64,000 nucleotides of DNA from Betaproteobacteria bacterium UBA1934 (GTDB taxonomy: Bacteria; Pseudomonadota; Gammaproteobacteria; Burkholderiales; Rhodocyclaceae): contig DDFG01000005.1 in the NCBI GenBank assembly GCA_002337055.1, forward strand, positions 261,037-325,036. The letters run 5' to 3'. The notes beneath the pieces were generated by a model. The model worked only from the letters and a program-made list of their open reading frames with translations. It was not told where the DNA came from and ran no database searches. Shown here piece after piece: positions 52,937 to 61,253 of the stretch. Made by a program: the position numbers and the translations under genes. Numbering within the stretch: the stretch's first letter is position 1; each line of letters starts with the position of its first letter.

Positions 52937-54424
52937 ATGCGTGCAAAAAATGCCCTGATGCTCGGTTTGGCCGTGGTGCTTTCATCGCTGTTGGCGGGGT
53001 CGGCTTTGGCCGCGCCGGACAAGGTGAAAAAATCCGCGCTCGACACCGCCATCGGAAAAGAATGTGTGTCCTGCCACCTGGACGACAATCCCGGTCTGGT
53101 CAAGGAATGGAAGAAGAGCGAACACGCCAAGCAGAACGTCGATTGCTACGACTGCCACAAGGCCAAGGAAGGCGAACCCGGCGCCTATGGCCACAAGAAG
53201 TACAAGGACAAGCCGGTGTTCATCAGCACCGTCGTCTCGCCGAAAATGTGCGCGACCTGCCACCAGAAGGAAGTCGACCAGCAGCAACCGTCGCACCACG
53301 CCAAGGGCGGTCAGATTCTGGCCTCGCTCGACAACATCATGGGTGAAGTGATCGGCGGCCCGGCCGCAGTCAACGCCGGCTGCCTGCAATGCCATGGCGG
53401 CACGGTCAAACTCGACAAGAACAATCGCCCGACGCCGCAAAGCTGGCCGGATACCGGCATTGGCCGCCTGAATCCGGACGGCTCGCTCGGTTCGTGCTCC
53501 GCCTGCCACAGCCGTCACCGCTTCTCGTCGGCCCAGGCGCGCCAGCCGGAAACCTGCGGCAAGTGCCACCTTGGCCCGGATCATCCGCAGAAGGAAATCT
53601 ATGAGGAATCCAAGCACGGCATCGCCTATGCCGCGCACAAGGAAGAAATGAACCTCAAGTCCAAGAAGTGGGTTGCCGGCGTCGACTACTCCGCCGCCCC
53701 GACCTGCTCGACCTGCCATATGAGCGCCACCCAACGTCAGGGCATCACCCACGACGTGGGCGAACGGATCTCATGGACGCTGCGTCCGGCCATTTCGAGC
53801 AAGCTCAATATGGTCCGCACCGACAACAAGAAGGAATACGACCTGCCGGAAGGCACGCCATTGCCCAAGGTTGGCGAGGAATACAAGGGTGCCAAGGTCA
53901 CCGAAGTGCTGACCTGGGAGCAGCGTCGCAAGAAGATGCAGGACGTCTGCACCGCCTGCCATACGCCGAAGACTGTCGCCGGCCATTACAAGCAGTTTGA
54001 CGATGTGGTCGATCTCTACAACGACAAGTTCGCCAAGCCGATCGCCGCCGCGATGAAGGAACTGACCGCCAAGGGCTACCTGACAGCCGCTCCCTTCGAT
54101 GAAAAGATCGAATGGACGTGGTGGGAACTCTGGCACCACGAAGGTCGCCGCGCCCGTCACGGCGCCGCGATGAACGGGCCGGATTACACCTGGTGGCACG
54201 GCATCTACGATGTCGCTCAGAACACCTACTTCAAGTGGATCCCTGAGATGAAGGAAGCCGTGCGCAAGAAGGACGGCAACGAGGCCTTCGCCGACGAAAT
54301 CCTGAAGAAGTACTTCAAACCCATCGACGGTCATGACTGGTACTTCAATGGCATCAGCAAGGAAGCCATCGAGAAGGTTCGTCAGGGCTATGAAGACCGT
54401 TACGGCAAGGGTTCGCTGAAATGA
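52937..54424 (+). CDS. Octahaem cytochrome c of the hydroxylamine oxidoreductase (HAO) family
   Basis: This 495-residue periplasmic protein has a signal peptide (cleavage near residue 25) and eight CxxCH haem sites: residues 43, 70, 105, 149, 187, 207, 257 and 338. Between haems 6 and 7, GPDHPQKEIYEESKHG carries the Asp-His pair that lines the HAO active site. After the last haem, WELWHHEGRRARHGAAMNGP resembles the HAO tail. Family members either oxidise hydroxylamine (with a tyrosine cross-linked to haem 4) or reduce nitrite or hydroxylamine. Whether the cross-linking tyrosine exists cannot be settled by eye. An AGGGGG ribosome-binding site and an FNR-like site precede it. No electron-transfer partner gene is adjacent. 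Confidence 0.88.
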   Translation: MRAKNALMLGLAVVLSSLLAGSALAAPDKVKKSALDTAIGKECVSCHLDDNPGLVKEWKKSEHAKQNVDCYDCHKAKEGEPGAYGHKKYKDKPVFISTVVSPKMCATCHQKEVDQQQPSHHAKGGQILASLDNIMGEVIGGPAAVNAGCLQCHGGTVKLDKNNRPTPQSWPDTGIGRLNPDGSLGSCSACHSRHRFSSAQARQPETCGKCHLGPDHPQKEIYEESKHGIAYAAHKEEMNLKSKKWVAGVDYSAAPTCSTCHMSATQRQGITHDVGERISWTLRPAISSKLNMVRTDNKKEYDLPEGTPLPKVGEEYKGAKVTEVLTWEQRRKKMQDVCTACHTPKTVAGHYKQFDDVVDLYNDKFAKPIAAAMKELTAKGYLTAAPFDEKIEWTWWELWHHEGRRARHGAAMNGPDYTWWHGIYDVAQNTYFKWIPEMKEAVRKKDGNEAFADEILKKYFKPIDGHDWYFNGISKEAIEKVRQGYEDRYGKGSLK

Positions 54425-54849
54425 GCGTTCGCCGCGCCATTGCCGGCCTGCTGCTTGGCGCCGCCTGCTCGCTGGCGGTCGGCGCCGAATCGGCCGCCGA
54501 CTTGCTGGCTAAAGCCGACCGCCTGTGGGCGGAAGGCAAGCTCGATCAGGCGCAACAGGGGTTCGAGGCGGCTGCCCGCCTTGAACCAGCCTCAGCCGCG
54601 ACGTTGTTGCGACTGGCGGGTTTCCAGTTGGGTCGGCAAAAAGTGAGTGAAAGCATCGCCACCTACCAGAAAGCCATCAGCCTGGAGCCCAAGAACAGCA
54701 AGGCCTGGATCGGTCTGGGCCTCGCCTATCTGCACCGCAGCGCGCCGGAACTCGCCCGCGCGGCTTTCGACGAAGCCATTCGCGTCGACCCCAGCCGCAA
54801 GGAAAAACTGGCGCCCTTGCTGGCCAAACTGGACGAAAAGAAGTCGTAA
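54421..54849 (+). CDS. Exported TPR protein coupled to the octahaem cytochrome
   Basis: This 142-residue protein has a signal peptide (MSVRRAIAGLLLGAACSLAVGAES) and about three TPR repeats (ADRLWAEGKLDQAQQGFEAA; SIATYQKAISLEPKNSKAWI; AYLHRSAPELARAAFDEAIR). Its start overlaps the cytochrome stop (ATGA), so the two are translated together. A periplasmic TPR protein could help haem attachment, folding or docking of the cytochrome, but this is inference from position. A terminator follows at once, making a two-gene unit. Confidence 0.8.
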   Translation: MSVRRAIAGLLLGAACSLAVGAESAADLLAKADRLWAEGKLDQAQQGFEAAARLEPASAATLLRLAGFQLGRQKVSESIATYQKAISLEPKNSKAWIGLGLAYLHRSAPELARAAFDEAIRVDPSRKEKLAPLLAKLDEKKS

Positions 54850-54873
54850 CAAAACAACTCTGACGGAGATCGC

Positions 54874-54903
54874 GAGGGCGGCGCAAGTCGCCCTCATTTT
54901 TTT
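54874..54903 (+). terminator. Intrinsic terminator after the cytochrome-TPR pair
   Basis: GAGGGCG (54874-54880) and CGCCCTC (54889-54895) form a 7-bp stem with an 8-base loop, followed by A and a run of seven T. It ends the plus-strand two-gene transcript and overlaps the lnt stop on the other strand. Confidence 0.88.
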
Positions 54904-56374
54904 AGCGTTTGCTATTTCGCCGAGGTCTCCAACCCGCGAAAGCAAACAACAGCAACATCGCCAGCGTCGGCCACTGCCCCCAGCGGGTATAGGGTGTCAT
55001 TCCCTGATAACCCCAAACCTTCGCTTCCAGCACCCCCCTGCTAAAGGGAGGCAGGGCTGCCACGATATCACCCTGAGCACCAAGCACGACCGTCATGCCG
55101 GTATTGGTGGCGCGCAACATCGGGCGGCCGGTTTCCAACGTGCGCATACGCGCGATCTGCAGGTGCTGCGGCTGGGCAAGGGAATGGCCGAACCACGCGG
55201 TATTGGATAAATTGGCCAACAGGGTCGCTTGCGGCAGCGCTTCGGCAATTTCCTCGCCAAAGGCATCTTCATAACAGATATTCGCCGCCACATTCTGCCC
55301 GGCAACGGCGAGCGGCGCCTGGCCGGCGTCGCCACGCGTAAAGCTGGCGAGCGGGATATTGACCAGTTTGAGAAACCAGTCGAAACCGGGCGGAATGATC
55401 TCGCCGAAAGGCACCAGGTGTCGCTTGCGGTACTGTTGTTCGGGTGAAGTCCCGAGCGTCACGGCGCTGTTCCAATATTGTTCGCCCTCGCCGGTCGGCA
55501 CACCAAAGATCAGGTCGCCACCGCGACGTCGAGCCAACTGGCGCAGTTCGTCGATGAATTCGGGCGGCAACTGGTCGTAGAAGGCAGGAATGGCGGTTTC
55601 CGGCAACACGGTGAGTTGGGCCGGGTGCGCCTCGACCAGCTCGCGGTAGCTGATCAACGTGCGCACGAAGTGCTCAGGCCGGAATTTCATGTCCTGCGGG
55701 ACGTTCCCCTGCACCAGTGCGACGCTGACCGGCGCTCCCACCGGTTTTGTCCATTGGACCTGGCGAAATCCGAAACCGACGCCGAGCAGGGCGAGCAGCA
55801 CCGGCACGCCCACACGCCAGCGAACCAGCAGTGCGGCGGAAGTCGCCACCAGCAGCGAGAGGCCATAGACGCCCAGCAGCGGCGCATAACCCGCAATCGG
55901 ACTGGGCGGCGTCTGCGAGTAGCCGAGCGCCAGCCAGGGAAAACCCGTGAATAGCCATCCCCGCAGCCCGTCGGCTGCGAAAGCGAGCGCACCGAACCAC
56001 AATGCCTGTCGCCACGCATCCGGCGGCCGCCAGCGCACAAAGGCCGCACCCGCCGAGGCTGGAAGCAGGGCCAGTACGGTACAAAAGAGGAAGGTCGCGA
56101 TACCGGCCAGCCAGAAGGGCATGCCTCCGAACACAGAGAGGCTGACATAGACCCATGAGGTCCCGGTCAGGAAGAACCCCCATCCGAAGAAGAGTCCGAT
56201 CAGAAAACCAGCGCGCGCGCAGCTTTCGGCGCGCAGTAACATGAAGAAGCTCAGCCAGACCAGCCACGCCAGCCAGAATTGCTCGAAGGGCGCAAAGGCA
56301 AGAACGCCCGCCGCTCCTGAGAGCGCCGCCAGACCGCGTCGTGCCCAAGAGGATTCAGGCAGGCTGAGACGCAT
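54902..56374 (-). CDS. lnt: Apolipoprotein N-acyltransferase
   Basis: This 490-residue inner-membrane enzyme has about six N-terminal membrane helices (about 1-200) and a nitrilase-like periplasmic domain. Its catalytic Glu lies in LTVLPETAIPAFYD and its catalytic Cys in VAANICYEDAFGEE. It adds the third acyl chain to lipoproteins. The ATG at 56374 overlaps the corC end by 20 bases. It is the last gene of the miaB-phoH-ybeY-corC-lnt operon. Confidence 0.95.
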   Translation of the reverse strand: MRLSLPESSWARRGLAALSGAAGVLAFAPFEQFWLAWLVWLSFFMLLRAESCARAGFLIGLFFGWGFFLTGTSWVYVSLSVFGGMPFWLAGIATFLFCTVLALLPASAGAAFVRWRPPDAWRQALWFGALAFAADGLRGWLFTGFPWLALGYSQTPPSPIAGYAPLLGVYGLSLLVATSAALLVRWRVGVPVLLALLGVGFGFRQVQWTKPVGAPVSVALVQGNVPQDMKFRPEHFVRTLISYRELVEAHPAQLTVLPETAIPAFYDQLPPEFIDELRQLARRRGGDLIFGVPTGEGEQYWNSAVTLGTSPEQQYRKRHLVPFGEIIPPGFDWFLKLVNIPLASFTRGDAGQAPLAVAGQNVAANICYEDAFGEEIAEALPQATLLANLSNTAWFGHSLAQPQHLQIARMRTLETGRPMLRATNTGMTVVLGAQGDIVAALPPFSRGVLEAKVWGYQGMTPYTRWGQWPTLAMLLLFAFAGWRPRRNSKR

Positions 56375-57206
56375 CCGGCGCCGGTTTGGGCAGATCGACC
56401 AACAGCGTGTAAAGACGGCGGCTGTCGGCCCGCAAGACCTGAAAGGTGACGCCGTCGATGTTGACAATCTCGTTGCGTTTGGGGACGCGCCCGAGATGGC
56501 GCAGGATCAGGCCGCCGACAGTATCGAACTCGTCGTCGGAAAAGGTCGTCTCGAAAGCAGCGTTGAAGTCGTCGATCTCGGTGCGCGCCTTGACCCGGTA
56601 ACGGCCGGTGGAATCGAGGCGGATGTTGTCATGCGCCTCGTCGAAATCGTATTCGTCTTCGATGTCGCCGACGATCTGTTCGAGCACATCCTCAATGGTG
56701 ACCAGCCCGGCAACACCGCCGTATTCATTGACGACGATGGCCATATGGTTGCGCGAGACGCGGAATTCTCTGAGCAACACATTGAGACGCTTGGATTCGG
56801 GGATGAACACTGCCGGGCGCAGCCAGCCGCGCACCTCGAAATCGGGATCGGTCTGCACGCGCAGCAAGTCTTTGGCTAGCAGGATGCCGAGCACGTTGTC
56901 GCGGTCGCCATCGACCACCGGGAAGCGCGAATGCGCGGCTTCAATCACCTGCGGCAGTATTTCGGCGAGCGGCTTGTCAACGTGGATGACGTCCATTTGC
57001 GCGCGCGGCACCATGACATCGGTGACCCGCGTTTCGGAAGATGCAAGCGCGCCTTCGATGATGGTCAGCACATCGGCGTCCATCAGGTTCTTCTCGTAGG
57101 CCGAGTGCAGGAGATGCAGCAGTTGCTCACGATCTTCCGGCTCGCGGAGCAACATCAGGGAAAGTCGTTCAAGAAAACCGGGTTTGTGACTAGGGGAAGG
57201 GTCCAT
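56355..57206 (-). CDS. corC: CorC/HlyC-family CBS-domain protein
   Basis: This 283-residue cytoplasmic protein has two CBS domains (about 65-185: VTDVMVPRAQMDVIHVDKPL, SRFPVVDGDRDNVLGILLAK, AIVVNEYGGVAGLVTIEDVL) and a C-terminal CorC_HlyC domain (about 200-280, DDEFDTVGGLILRHLGRVPK). It has no membrane part. E. coli CorC (YbeX) is associated with Mg/Co export and ribosome maturation. The ATG at 57206 gives the standard length. Confidence 0.93.
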   Translation of the reverse strand: MDPSPSHKPGFLERLSLMLLREPEDREQLLHLLHSAYEKNLMDADVLTIIEGALASSETRVTDVMVPRAQMDVIHVDKPLAEILPQVIEAAHSRFPVVDGDRDNVLGILLAKDLLRVQTDPDFEVRGWLRPAVFIPESKRLNVLLREFRVSRNHMAIVVNEYGGVAGLVTIEDVLEQIVGDIEDEYDFDEAHDNIRLDSTGRYRVKARTEIDDFNAAFETTFSDDEFDTVGGLILRHLGRVPKRNEIVNIDGVTFQVLRADSRRLYTLLVDLPKPAPDASQPA

Positions 57207-57237
57207 GAGTGGGTGGAATGCAGAGGAGGGAGAGGAG

Positions 57238-57693
57238 TTACGGCTCGCCGTAGGGGTCGGGATAACCAAGGTCTGCCAGAACGCGTTTTTCTTCGGCTTC
57301 CATGATGTCTGCGTCTTCTTCGCCTGTTTCGTGGTCGTAGCCCTGCAAATGCAGCATACCATGCACCACCAGATGGGCGTAATGCGCCTCCGGCGTCTTG
57401 CCTTGCTCGGCCGCTTCGCGGATCACCACCTCGTGGCAAATGACCAGATCGCCCATTAGACGTGGCTCAGTGTCGTAAGGAAAGGAAAGCACGTTAGTCG
57501 CGTAATCCTTGCCACGGTAGTTGCGGTTCAGCTCGCGACCCTCTTCGGCATCGACCAACCGGATCGTCACCTGCCCGCCGCCTGCCAATGCCGCCCGTGC
57601 CCAGCGCCGGAAATCCGCCCTCAAGGGTAACCCCTCCGCGTGACAGGCGTATTGCATCGAGAGATCAAGGCGTCTGATTGGCGTGCTGTTCAT
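57238..57693 (-). CDS. ybeY: Endoribonuclease YbeY
   Basis: This 151-residue single-strand RNase has the zinc motif HGMLHLQGYDHE (Hx3Hx5H) and RNYRGKDYATNVLSFPYD. It processes 16S rRNA ends. The ATG at 57693 overlaps the phoH 3' end by 29 bases and supplies the conserved N-terminal beta-strand (IRRLDLSMQYA); a later ATG at 57657 would lose it. Part of the miaB-lnt operon. Confidence 0.94.
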   Translation of the reverse strand: MNSTPIRRLDLSMQYACHAEGLPLRADFRRWARAALAGGGQVTIRLVDAEEGRELNRNYRGKDYATNVLSFPYDTEPRLMGDLVICHEVVIREAAEQGKTPEAHYAHLVVHGMLHLQGYDHETGEEDADIMEAEEKRVLADLGYPDPYGEP

Positions 57694-58648
57694 AGGCTTC
57701 GACGATGCGCGCCACCAGCGGATGGCGCACCACGTCCTCCTTGAGAAATTCGGTAAAGGCAATGCCGCGCACCTCGGCAAGGATCTGCCGGGCTTCCTTC
57801 AAGCCGCTCTTCTGGCCCTTGGGCAGGTCGATCTGCGTCACGTCGCCGGTCACCACCGCCTTGGCGCCGATGCCGATGCGGGTGAGGAACATCTTCATCT
57901 GCTCGGGCGTCGTGTTCTGCGCCTCGTCGAGAATGATAAACGCGTGGTTCAGCGTGCGCCCGCGCATGAAGGCGAGTGGCGCCACTTCGATGACGCCCTT
58001 TTCGTACAATTTGGTGACGCGGTCGAAACCCATCAGGTCGTAGAGCGCGTCGTAAAGCGGGCGCAGGTAAGGATCGACCTTCTGCGCCAGATCGCCGGGC
58101 AGAAAGCCGAGGCGCTCGCCCGCCTCCACTGCCGGTCGGGTGAGGATGATGCGCTCAACCGTCTCGCGCTCGAAGGCATCGACGGCGGAGGCCACCGCCA
58201 GATAGGTCTTGCCGGTCCCGGCCGGGCCGATGCCGAAGGTGATGTCGTGCGCCTGGATCGCTTTCAGGTATTCGATCTGGCGTGGCGTGCGCCCGTGCAA
58301 CTCCGCCTTGCGCGTCACCAGTTGCGGCCCATCGGTCAGGCTTTCGCCGCTACCAAGACGGCGCACCGGCGCGTTGGTCAGCTCGATCAGGCCGAGCTGG
58401 ATGTCGTCCACCGACAGCGGCTGGCGGGCAAGCACGTAGAAATGCTGGAGCGCTTCCACCGCCCGTCGCGCCTGCTCACCGCGCACCATGAAACGCTCGC
58501 CCCGGCGGGCGATGGCGACATCGAGCGCCGTTTCGATCTGGCGCAGGTTTTCGTCCAGCGGCCCGCACAGGTTGGCGAGCAGAGTATTGTCGACCGGCGA
58601 CAGCACCAGATCGACGGGTCGGGACTTGGACGGTGCCTTAATCTTCAC
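57665..58648 (-). CDS. phoH: PhoH-like ATPase
   Basis: This 327-residue protein has an N-terminal KH-like region, Walker A in FGIGPAGTGKTYLAVASAVD, an ILTRPAVEAGERLGFLPGDL stretch and Walker B IILDEAQNTTPEQMKMFLTR. This is the YbeZ/PhoH-L type found next to ybeY. It acts with YbeY in RNA metabolism. The GTG at 58648 overlaps the miaB end by 11 bases and starts the conserved KIKAPSKSRPVDLVL. Confidence 0.93.
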   Translation of the reverse strand: MKIKAPSKSRPVDLVLSPVDNTLLANLCGPLDENLRQIETALDVAIARRGERFMVRGEQARRAVEALQHFYVLARQPLSVDDIQLGLIELTNAPVRRLGSGESLTDGPQLVTRKAELHGRTPRQIEYLKAIQAHDITFGIGPAGTGKTYLAVASAVDAFERETVERIILTRPAVEAGERLGFLPGDLAQKVDPYLRPLYDALYDLMGFDRVTKLYEKGVIEVAPLAFMRGRTLNHAFIILDEAQNTTPEQMKMFLTRIGIGAKAVVTGDVTQIDLPKGQKSGLKEARQILAEVRGIAFTEFLKEDVVRHPLVARIVEAYEQHANQTP

Positions 58649-59987
58649 GGATGACGATTTCCCCGCGCAGGCTGTGCGGCAAGGCACTGGTGATCTTCAC
58701 GTCGACGAACGTGTTGATCAGGCGCGTGCTATTGGCCCACCCGCCCGCGAAATTGACGACGCGGTTGTTGTCGGTGCGCCCCGCCAGCTCGTTGGCATCC
58801 TTTTTCGATACGCCCTCGACCAGCACCCGCTGCACGCTGCCGACCATGGCCTGGCTGACGGCCTGCGCCATCTCGTCGATGCGCTTCTGCAACCGCGCGA
58901 GCCGCGCCGACTTGACCTCGGCCGGCGTATCGTCCGCCAGTTCCAGCGCCGGCGTGCCGGGGCGCGGGCTGTAGATGAACGAAAACGAGGCGTCGAAGCC
59001 CACCTCCTCGATCAGCTTCATGGTCTTCTCAAAATCGGCATCGGTCTCGCCGGGAAAACCCACGATGAAGTCGGAAGACAGCGAAATATCGGGGCGTACG
59101 GCGCGCAATTTGCGGATGATCGATTTGTACTCCAGCGCCGTGTAACCGCGCTTCATTGCCGCCAGCACACGGTCTGAACCCGCCTGCACAGGTAGGTGCA
59201 GATGCGAGACCAGCTTGGGCACCTTGGCGTAGGTGTCGAGCAGACGCTGCGTCATTTCGCGCGGATGCGAGGTCGTGTAGCGAATACGCTCGATGCCGGG
59301 AATCTCGGCGATGTATTCGATCAGCAGCGCCAGATCGGCCTTCTCGTCGGTGCCTTCCATCTCGCCCCGATAGGCGTTGACGTTCTGGCCGAGCAGATTT
59401 ACTTCCTTGACGCCGTGCGCCGCGAGATCGGCCACCTCGGTCAGGATATCGGTGAACGGGCGCGACACCTCGCCGCCGCGCGTGTAGGGCACGATGCAAT
59501 AAGTGCAGAACTTGGAGCAGCCCTCCATGATCGAAACGAAGGCCGCCGCGCCCTTGATTTCGGCCGGCGGCAGCGCATCAAACTTCTCGATTTCGGGAAA
59601 GGAGACATCGACCGCCGCCTTGCCCCTGGCGCGGCGTTCGGCAATCAGTTGCGGCAGGCGGTGCAGCGTCTGCGGGCCGAACACCACATCGACATAGGGC
59701 GCGCGCGCGACAATAGCCTCGCCCTCTTGGCTAGCGACGCAGCCGCCGACGCCAATCACCAGATCCGGGCGAGTTTTCTTCAGATGCTTGATCCGGCCGA
59801 GGTCATGAAAAACCTTTTCCTGCGCCTTTTCGCGCACCGAACAGGTATTGAACAGGATGATGTCGGCGTCTTCCGGGTTATCGGTCTTGACGACGCCCTC
59901 AGCGGCGGCGAGTACGTCGGCCATCTTGTCCGAATCGTACTCATTCATCTGGCACCCGAAGGTGCGGATGAACAGTTTTTTGGTCAT
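58638..59987 (-). CDS. miaB: tRNA-2-methylthio-N6-isopentenyladenosine synthase MiaB
   Basis: This 449-residue methylthiotransferase has the three N-terminal cluster cysteines (RTFGCQMNEYDS, FNTCSVREKAQ, VGGCVASQEGE), the radical-SAM cluster EGCSKFCTYCIVPYTRGGEV and a C-terminal TRAM domain (SVQRVLVEGVSKKDANELAG). It modifies A37 of tRNAs that read codons starting with U. The ATG at 59987 is the family start. First gene of the operon down to lnt. Confidence 0.96.
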   Translation of the reverse strand: MTKKLFIRTFGCQMNEYDSDKMADVLAAAEGVVKTDNPEDADIILFNTCSVREKAQEKVFHDLGRIKHLKKTRPDLVIGVGGCVASQEGEAIVARAPYVDVVFGPQTLHRLPQLIAERRARGKAAVDVSFPEIEKFDALPPAEIKGAAAFVSIMEGCSKFCTYCIVPYTRGGEVSRPFTDILTEVADLAAHGVKEVNLLGQNVNAYRGEMEGTDEKADLALLIEYIAEIPGIERIRYTTSHPREMTQRLLDTYAKVPKLVSHLHLPVQAGSDRVLAAMKRGYTALEYKSIIRKLRAVRPDISLSSDFIVGFPGETDADFEKTMKLIEEVGFDASFSFIYSPRPGTPALELADDTPAEVKSARLARLQKRIDEMAQAVSQAMVGSVQRVLVEGVSKKDANELAGRTDNNRVVNFAGGWANSTRLINTFVDVKITSALPHSLRGEIVIRED

Positions 59988-60051
59988 GGGTTGGGGATTG
60001 CTCGACTGAACAGACAAATTTTCGAGGTTGGCATTATAGCGCAGCGCGACC

Positions 60052-60081
60052 TTGACCAAGACCCTGATCACAAACTATAAT
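60052..60081 (+). promoter_or_regulatory. Strong sigma-70 promoter for tRNA-Met
   Basis: TTGACC (60052-60057) and TATAAT (60076-60081) are separated by 18 bases. The discriminator CCGCGCCC just after the -10 is GC-rich, as at growth-rate and stringent-controlled stable-RNA promoters. Transcription would begin about ten bases before the tRNA. Confidence 0.85.
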
Positions 60082-60098
60082 CCGCGCCCTTAAAGTGT

Positions 60099-60175
60099 GG
60101 TGATGTAGCTCAGACGGTTAGAGCGATGGATTCATAACCCATAGGTCGGCAGTTCGATTCTGCCCATCACCACCA
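60099..60175 (+). tRNA. tRNA-Met (CAT anticodon), elongator type
   Basis: A 77-base cloverleaf has a 7-bp acceptor stem GGTGATG/CATCACC, D stem GCTC/GAGC, anticodon CAT at 60133-60135, TTCGATT T-loop and an encoded 3' CCA. The perfectly paired first acceptor base pair makes it elongator rather than initiator. A tRNA-Ile with a lysidine-modified CAT is possible but less likely. The last anticodon-stem pair (31/39) is A-C, a mismatch. A promoter and terminator flank it. Confidence 0.93.
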
Positions 60176-60188
60176 ACAGATTCAACGA

Positions 60189-60221
60189 AACGGCCGACCC
60201 TCTCGGGTTGGCCGTTTTTTT
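60189..60221 (+). terminator. Intrinsic terminator after tRNA-Met
   Basis: AACGGCCGACCC (60189-60200) and GGGTTGGCCGTT (60205-60216) form a 12-bp stem with one G-T pair and a four-base loop, followed by a T-run. It ends tRNA transcription 14 bases past the CCA. Confidence 0.92.
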
Positions 60222-60275
60222 GTGTTGGCGATTGCCAAATTACTTACATCTTCGTTTGCAGAACGTCATACAACT

Positions 60276-60956
60276 TCAATTGCGGCGCCGCGAAATGCCT
60301 GCAACGCCTGCCAACGCCAAAGCAATCAGCGCCAGCGAAGCCGGTTCGGGAACCTGAATAATGCCACCTCGAACGGCACTTGAATCGGTATCCGTTTTGA
60401 ACGTAAGCGTTTGATTGGCCCCCAGACCGCCATTCATAGTGAAATCAAGCGTTTCGTATTCATCGCCATAGAATGTCCCTGCCAGCGACACGGCGTTGCG
60501 GTAAGTTGCAACAATGTCGCCCGTAAACCCGCCCAGAAGCGTAAACGGGATTCCGAAACCGGAGCCTGGTGTTCTTTGATCATCGCTCGCCAGGTCGAAA
60601 ATCGTGTCGCCCGACCTTCCGTTGATAACGATGCGTGAAATGGAATCCGCGTTTGAATTCATCAAACTCCATGTTCCGCCGTAAGTATCGCCGGTCTCCG
60701 AGAGCGACCAACCACTGCCCGTCGCCGACCCCGAGGAGCCCACCCCTGCCGCCCAAACAGCAGTCTCCGAGCCACCCACCGTAAAGTACGCCGTCACGCG
60801 CATCCCCGCCATCTGGTTCCCGGACGTCGAGTAGCCCGTCAAAGCGGCGGTGTTGTACAAAATGCCAGGATCGGTGCCAACGGTGACACCCGCAATCGCA
60901 GTCGCCGACACGGCACATCCGATACCCAATACTGCTGAAGCAATCAACCGTCTCAT
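60276..60956 (-). CDS. PEP-CTERM sorted exported protein
   Basis: This 226-residue protein has a signal peptide (MRRLIASAVLGIGCAVSATA) and the PEP-CTERM tail VPEPASLALIALALAGVAG followed by SRRRN: motif, membrane helix and basic end. The body is Gly/Ser/Thr-rich with an aromatic beta pattern (TVGTDPGILYNTAAL, LGGFTGDIVATYRNAVSLAG), common in surface or matrix proteins of this class. Sorting would need an exosortase and is linked to exopolysaccharide or floc formation in related bacteria; neither enzyme is in the window. GGAGG precedes the ATG. A sigma-54-type promoter lies upstream. Confidence 0.9.
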   Translation of the reverse strand: MRRLIASAVLGIGCAVSATAIAGVTVGTDPGILYNTAALTGYSTSGNQMAGMRVTAYFTVGGSETAVWAAGVGSSGSATGSGWSLSETGDTYGGTWSLMNSNADSISRIVINGRSGDTIFDLASDDQRTPGSGFGIPFTLLGGFTGDIVATYRNAVSLAGTFYGDEYETLDFTMNGGLGANQTLTFKTDTDSSAVRGGIIQVPEPASLALIALALAGVAGISRRRN

Positions 60957-61039
60957 GGAATCGTACCTCCAAGTTAAGACTACCCCGTAAAGCATGGAGA
61001 GGGACTCCCAAACCCTCCGGAGACCCCTGCATCCCCCAA

Positions 61040-61055
61040 AGCAAGAATCAAACCA
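61040..61055 (-). promoter_or_regulatory. Sigma-54-type promoter for the PEP-CTERM gene
   Basis: On the minus strand TGGTTTGATTCTTGCT has the invariant GG and GC dinucleotides with exactly ten bases between, and matches TGG...G....TTGCT of the RpoN consensus. The start would be near 61029, giving a leader of about 73 bases. The CAC of the consensus is not kept. Confidence 0.6.
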
Positions 61056-61095
61056 TTATAAAAATCAATGATTTAACTTCCAAACGAGTGCACAG

Positions 61096-61112
61096 TGTCA
61101 ACATCCTCGACA
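61096..61112. promoter_or_regulatory. Inverted repeat TGTC-N9-GACA, proximal copy
   Basis: TGTCAACATCCTCGACA lies about 75 bases upstream of the predicted sigma-54 start. The surrounding AGTGTCAAC....TCGACA.TG.TCAT pattern recurs at 61254, making it a candidate binding site for the sigma-54 activator. Confidence 0.45.
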
Positions 61113-61253
61113 GTGTTCATTGCCATGCACACTGTAGTAACGCTTAATTCGTGCCGTAATTCATCAACACCGCCTTGGCTAAAGCGCGCATTGAAGCTCG
61201 CGACACCGATGCCACTTCAAACGCGAACTGAAATGAATCGCGTTGAGAAATAG

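Noticed and set aside
52937..54424. Reading the octahaem cytochrome as evidence for ammonia oxidation
   Set aside because: No ammonia mono-oxygenase or cytochrome c554/cM552 genes are near, and the FNR-like site points to anaerobic use. Kept as HAO family only.
60099..60175. tRNA-Met as an integration site of a genomic island
   Set aside because: No integrase gene follows and no second copy of the tRNA 3' end was seen downstream within the window.
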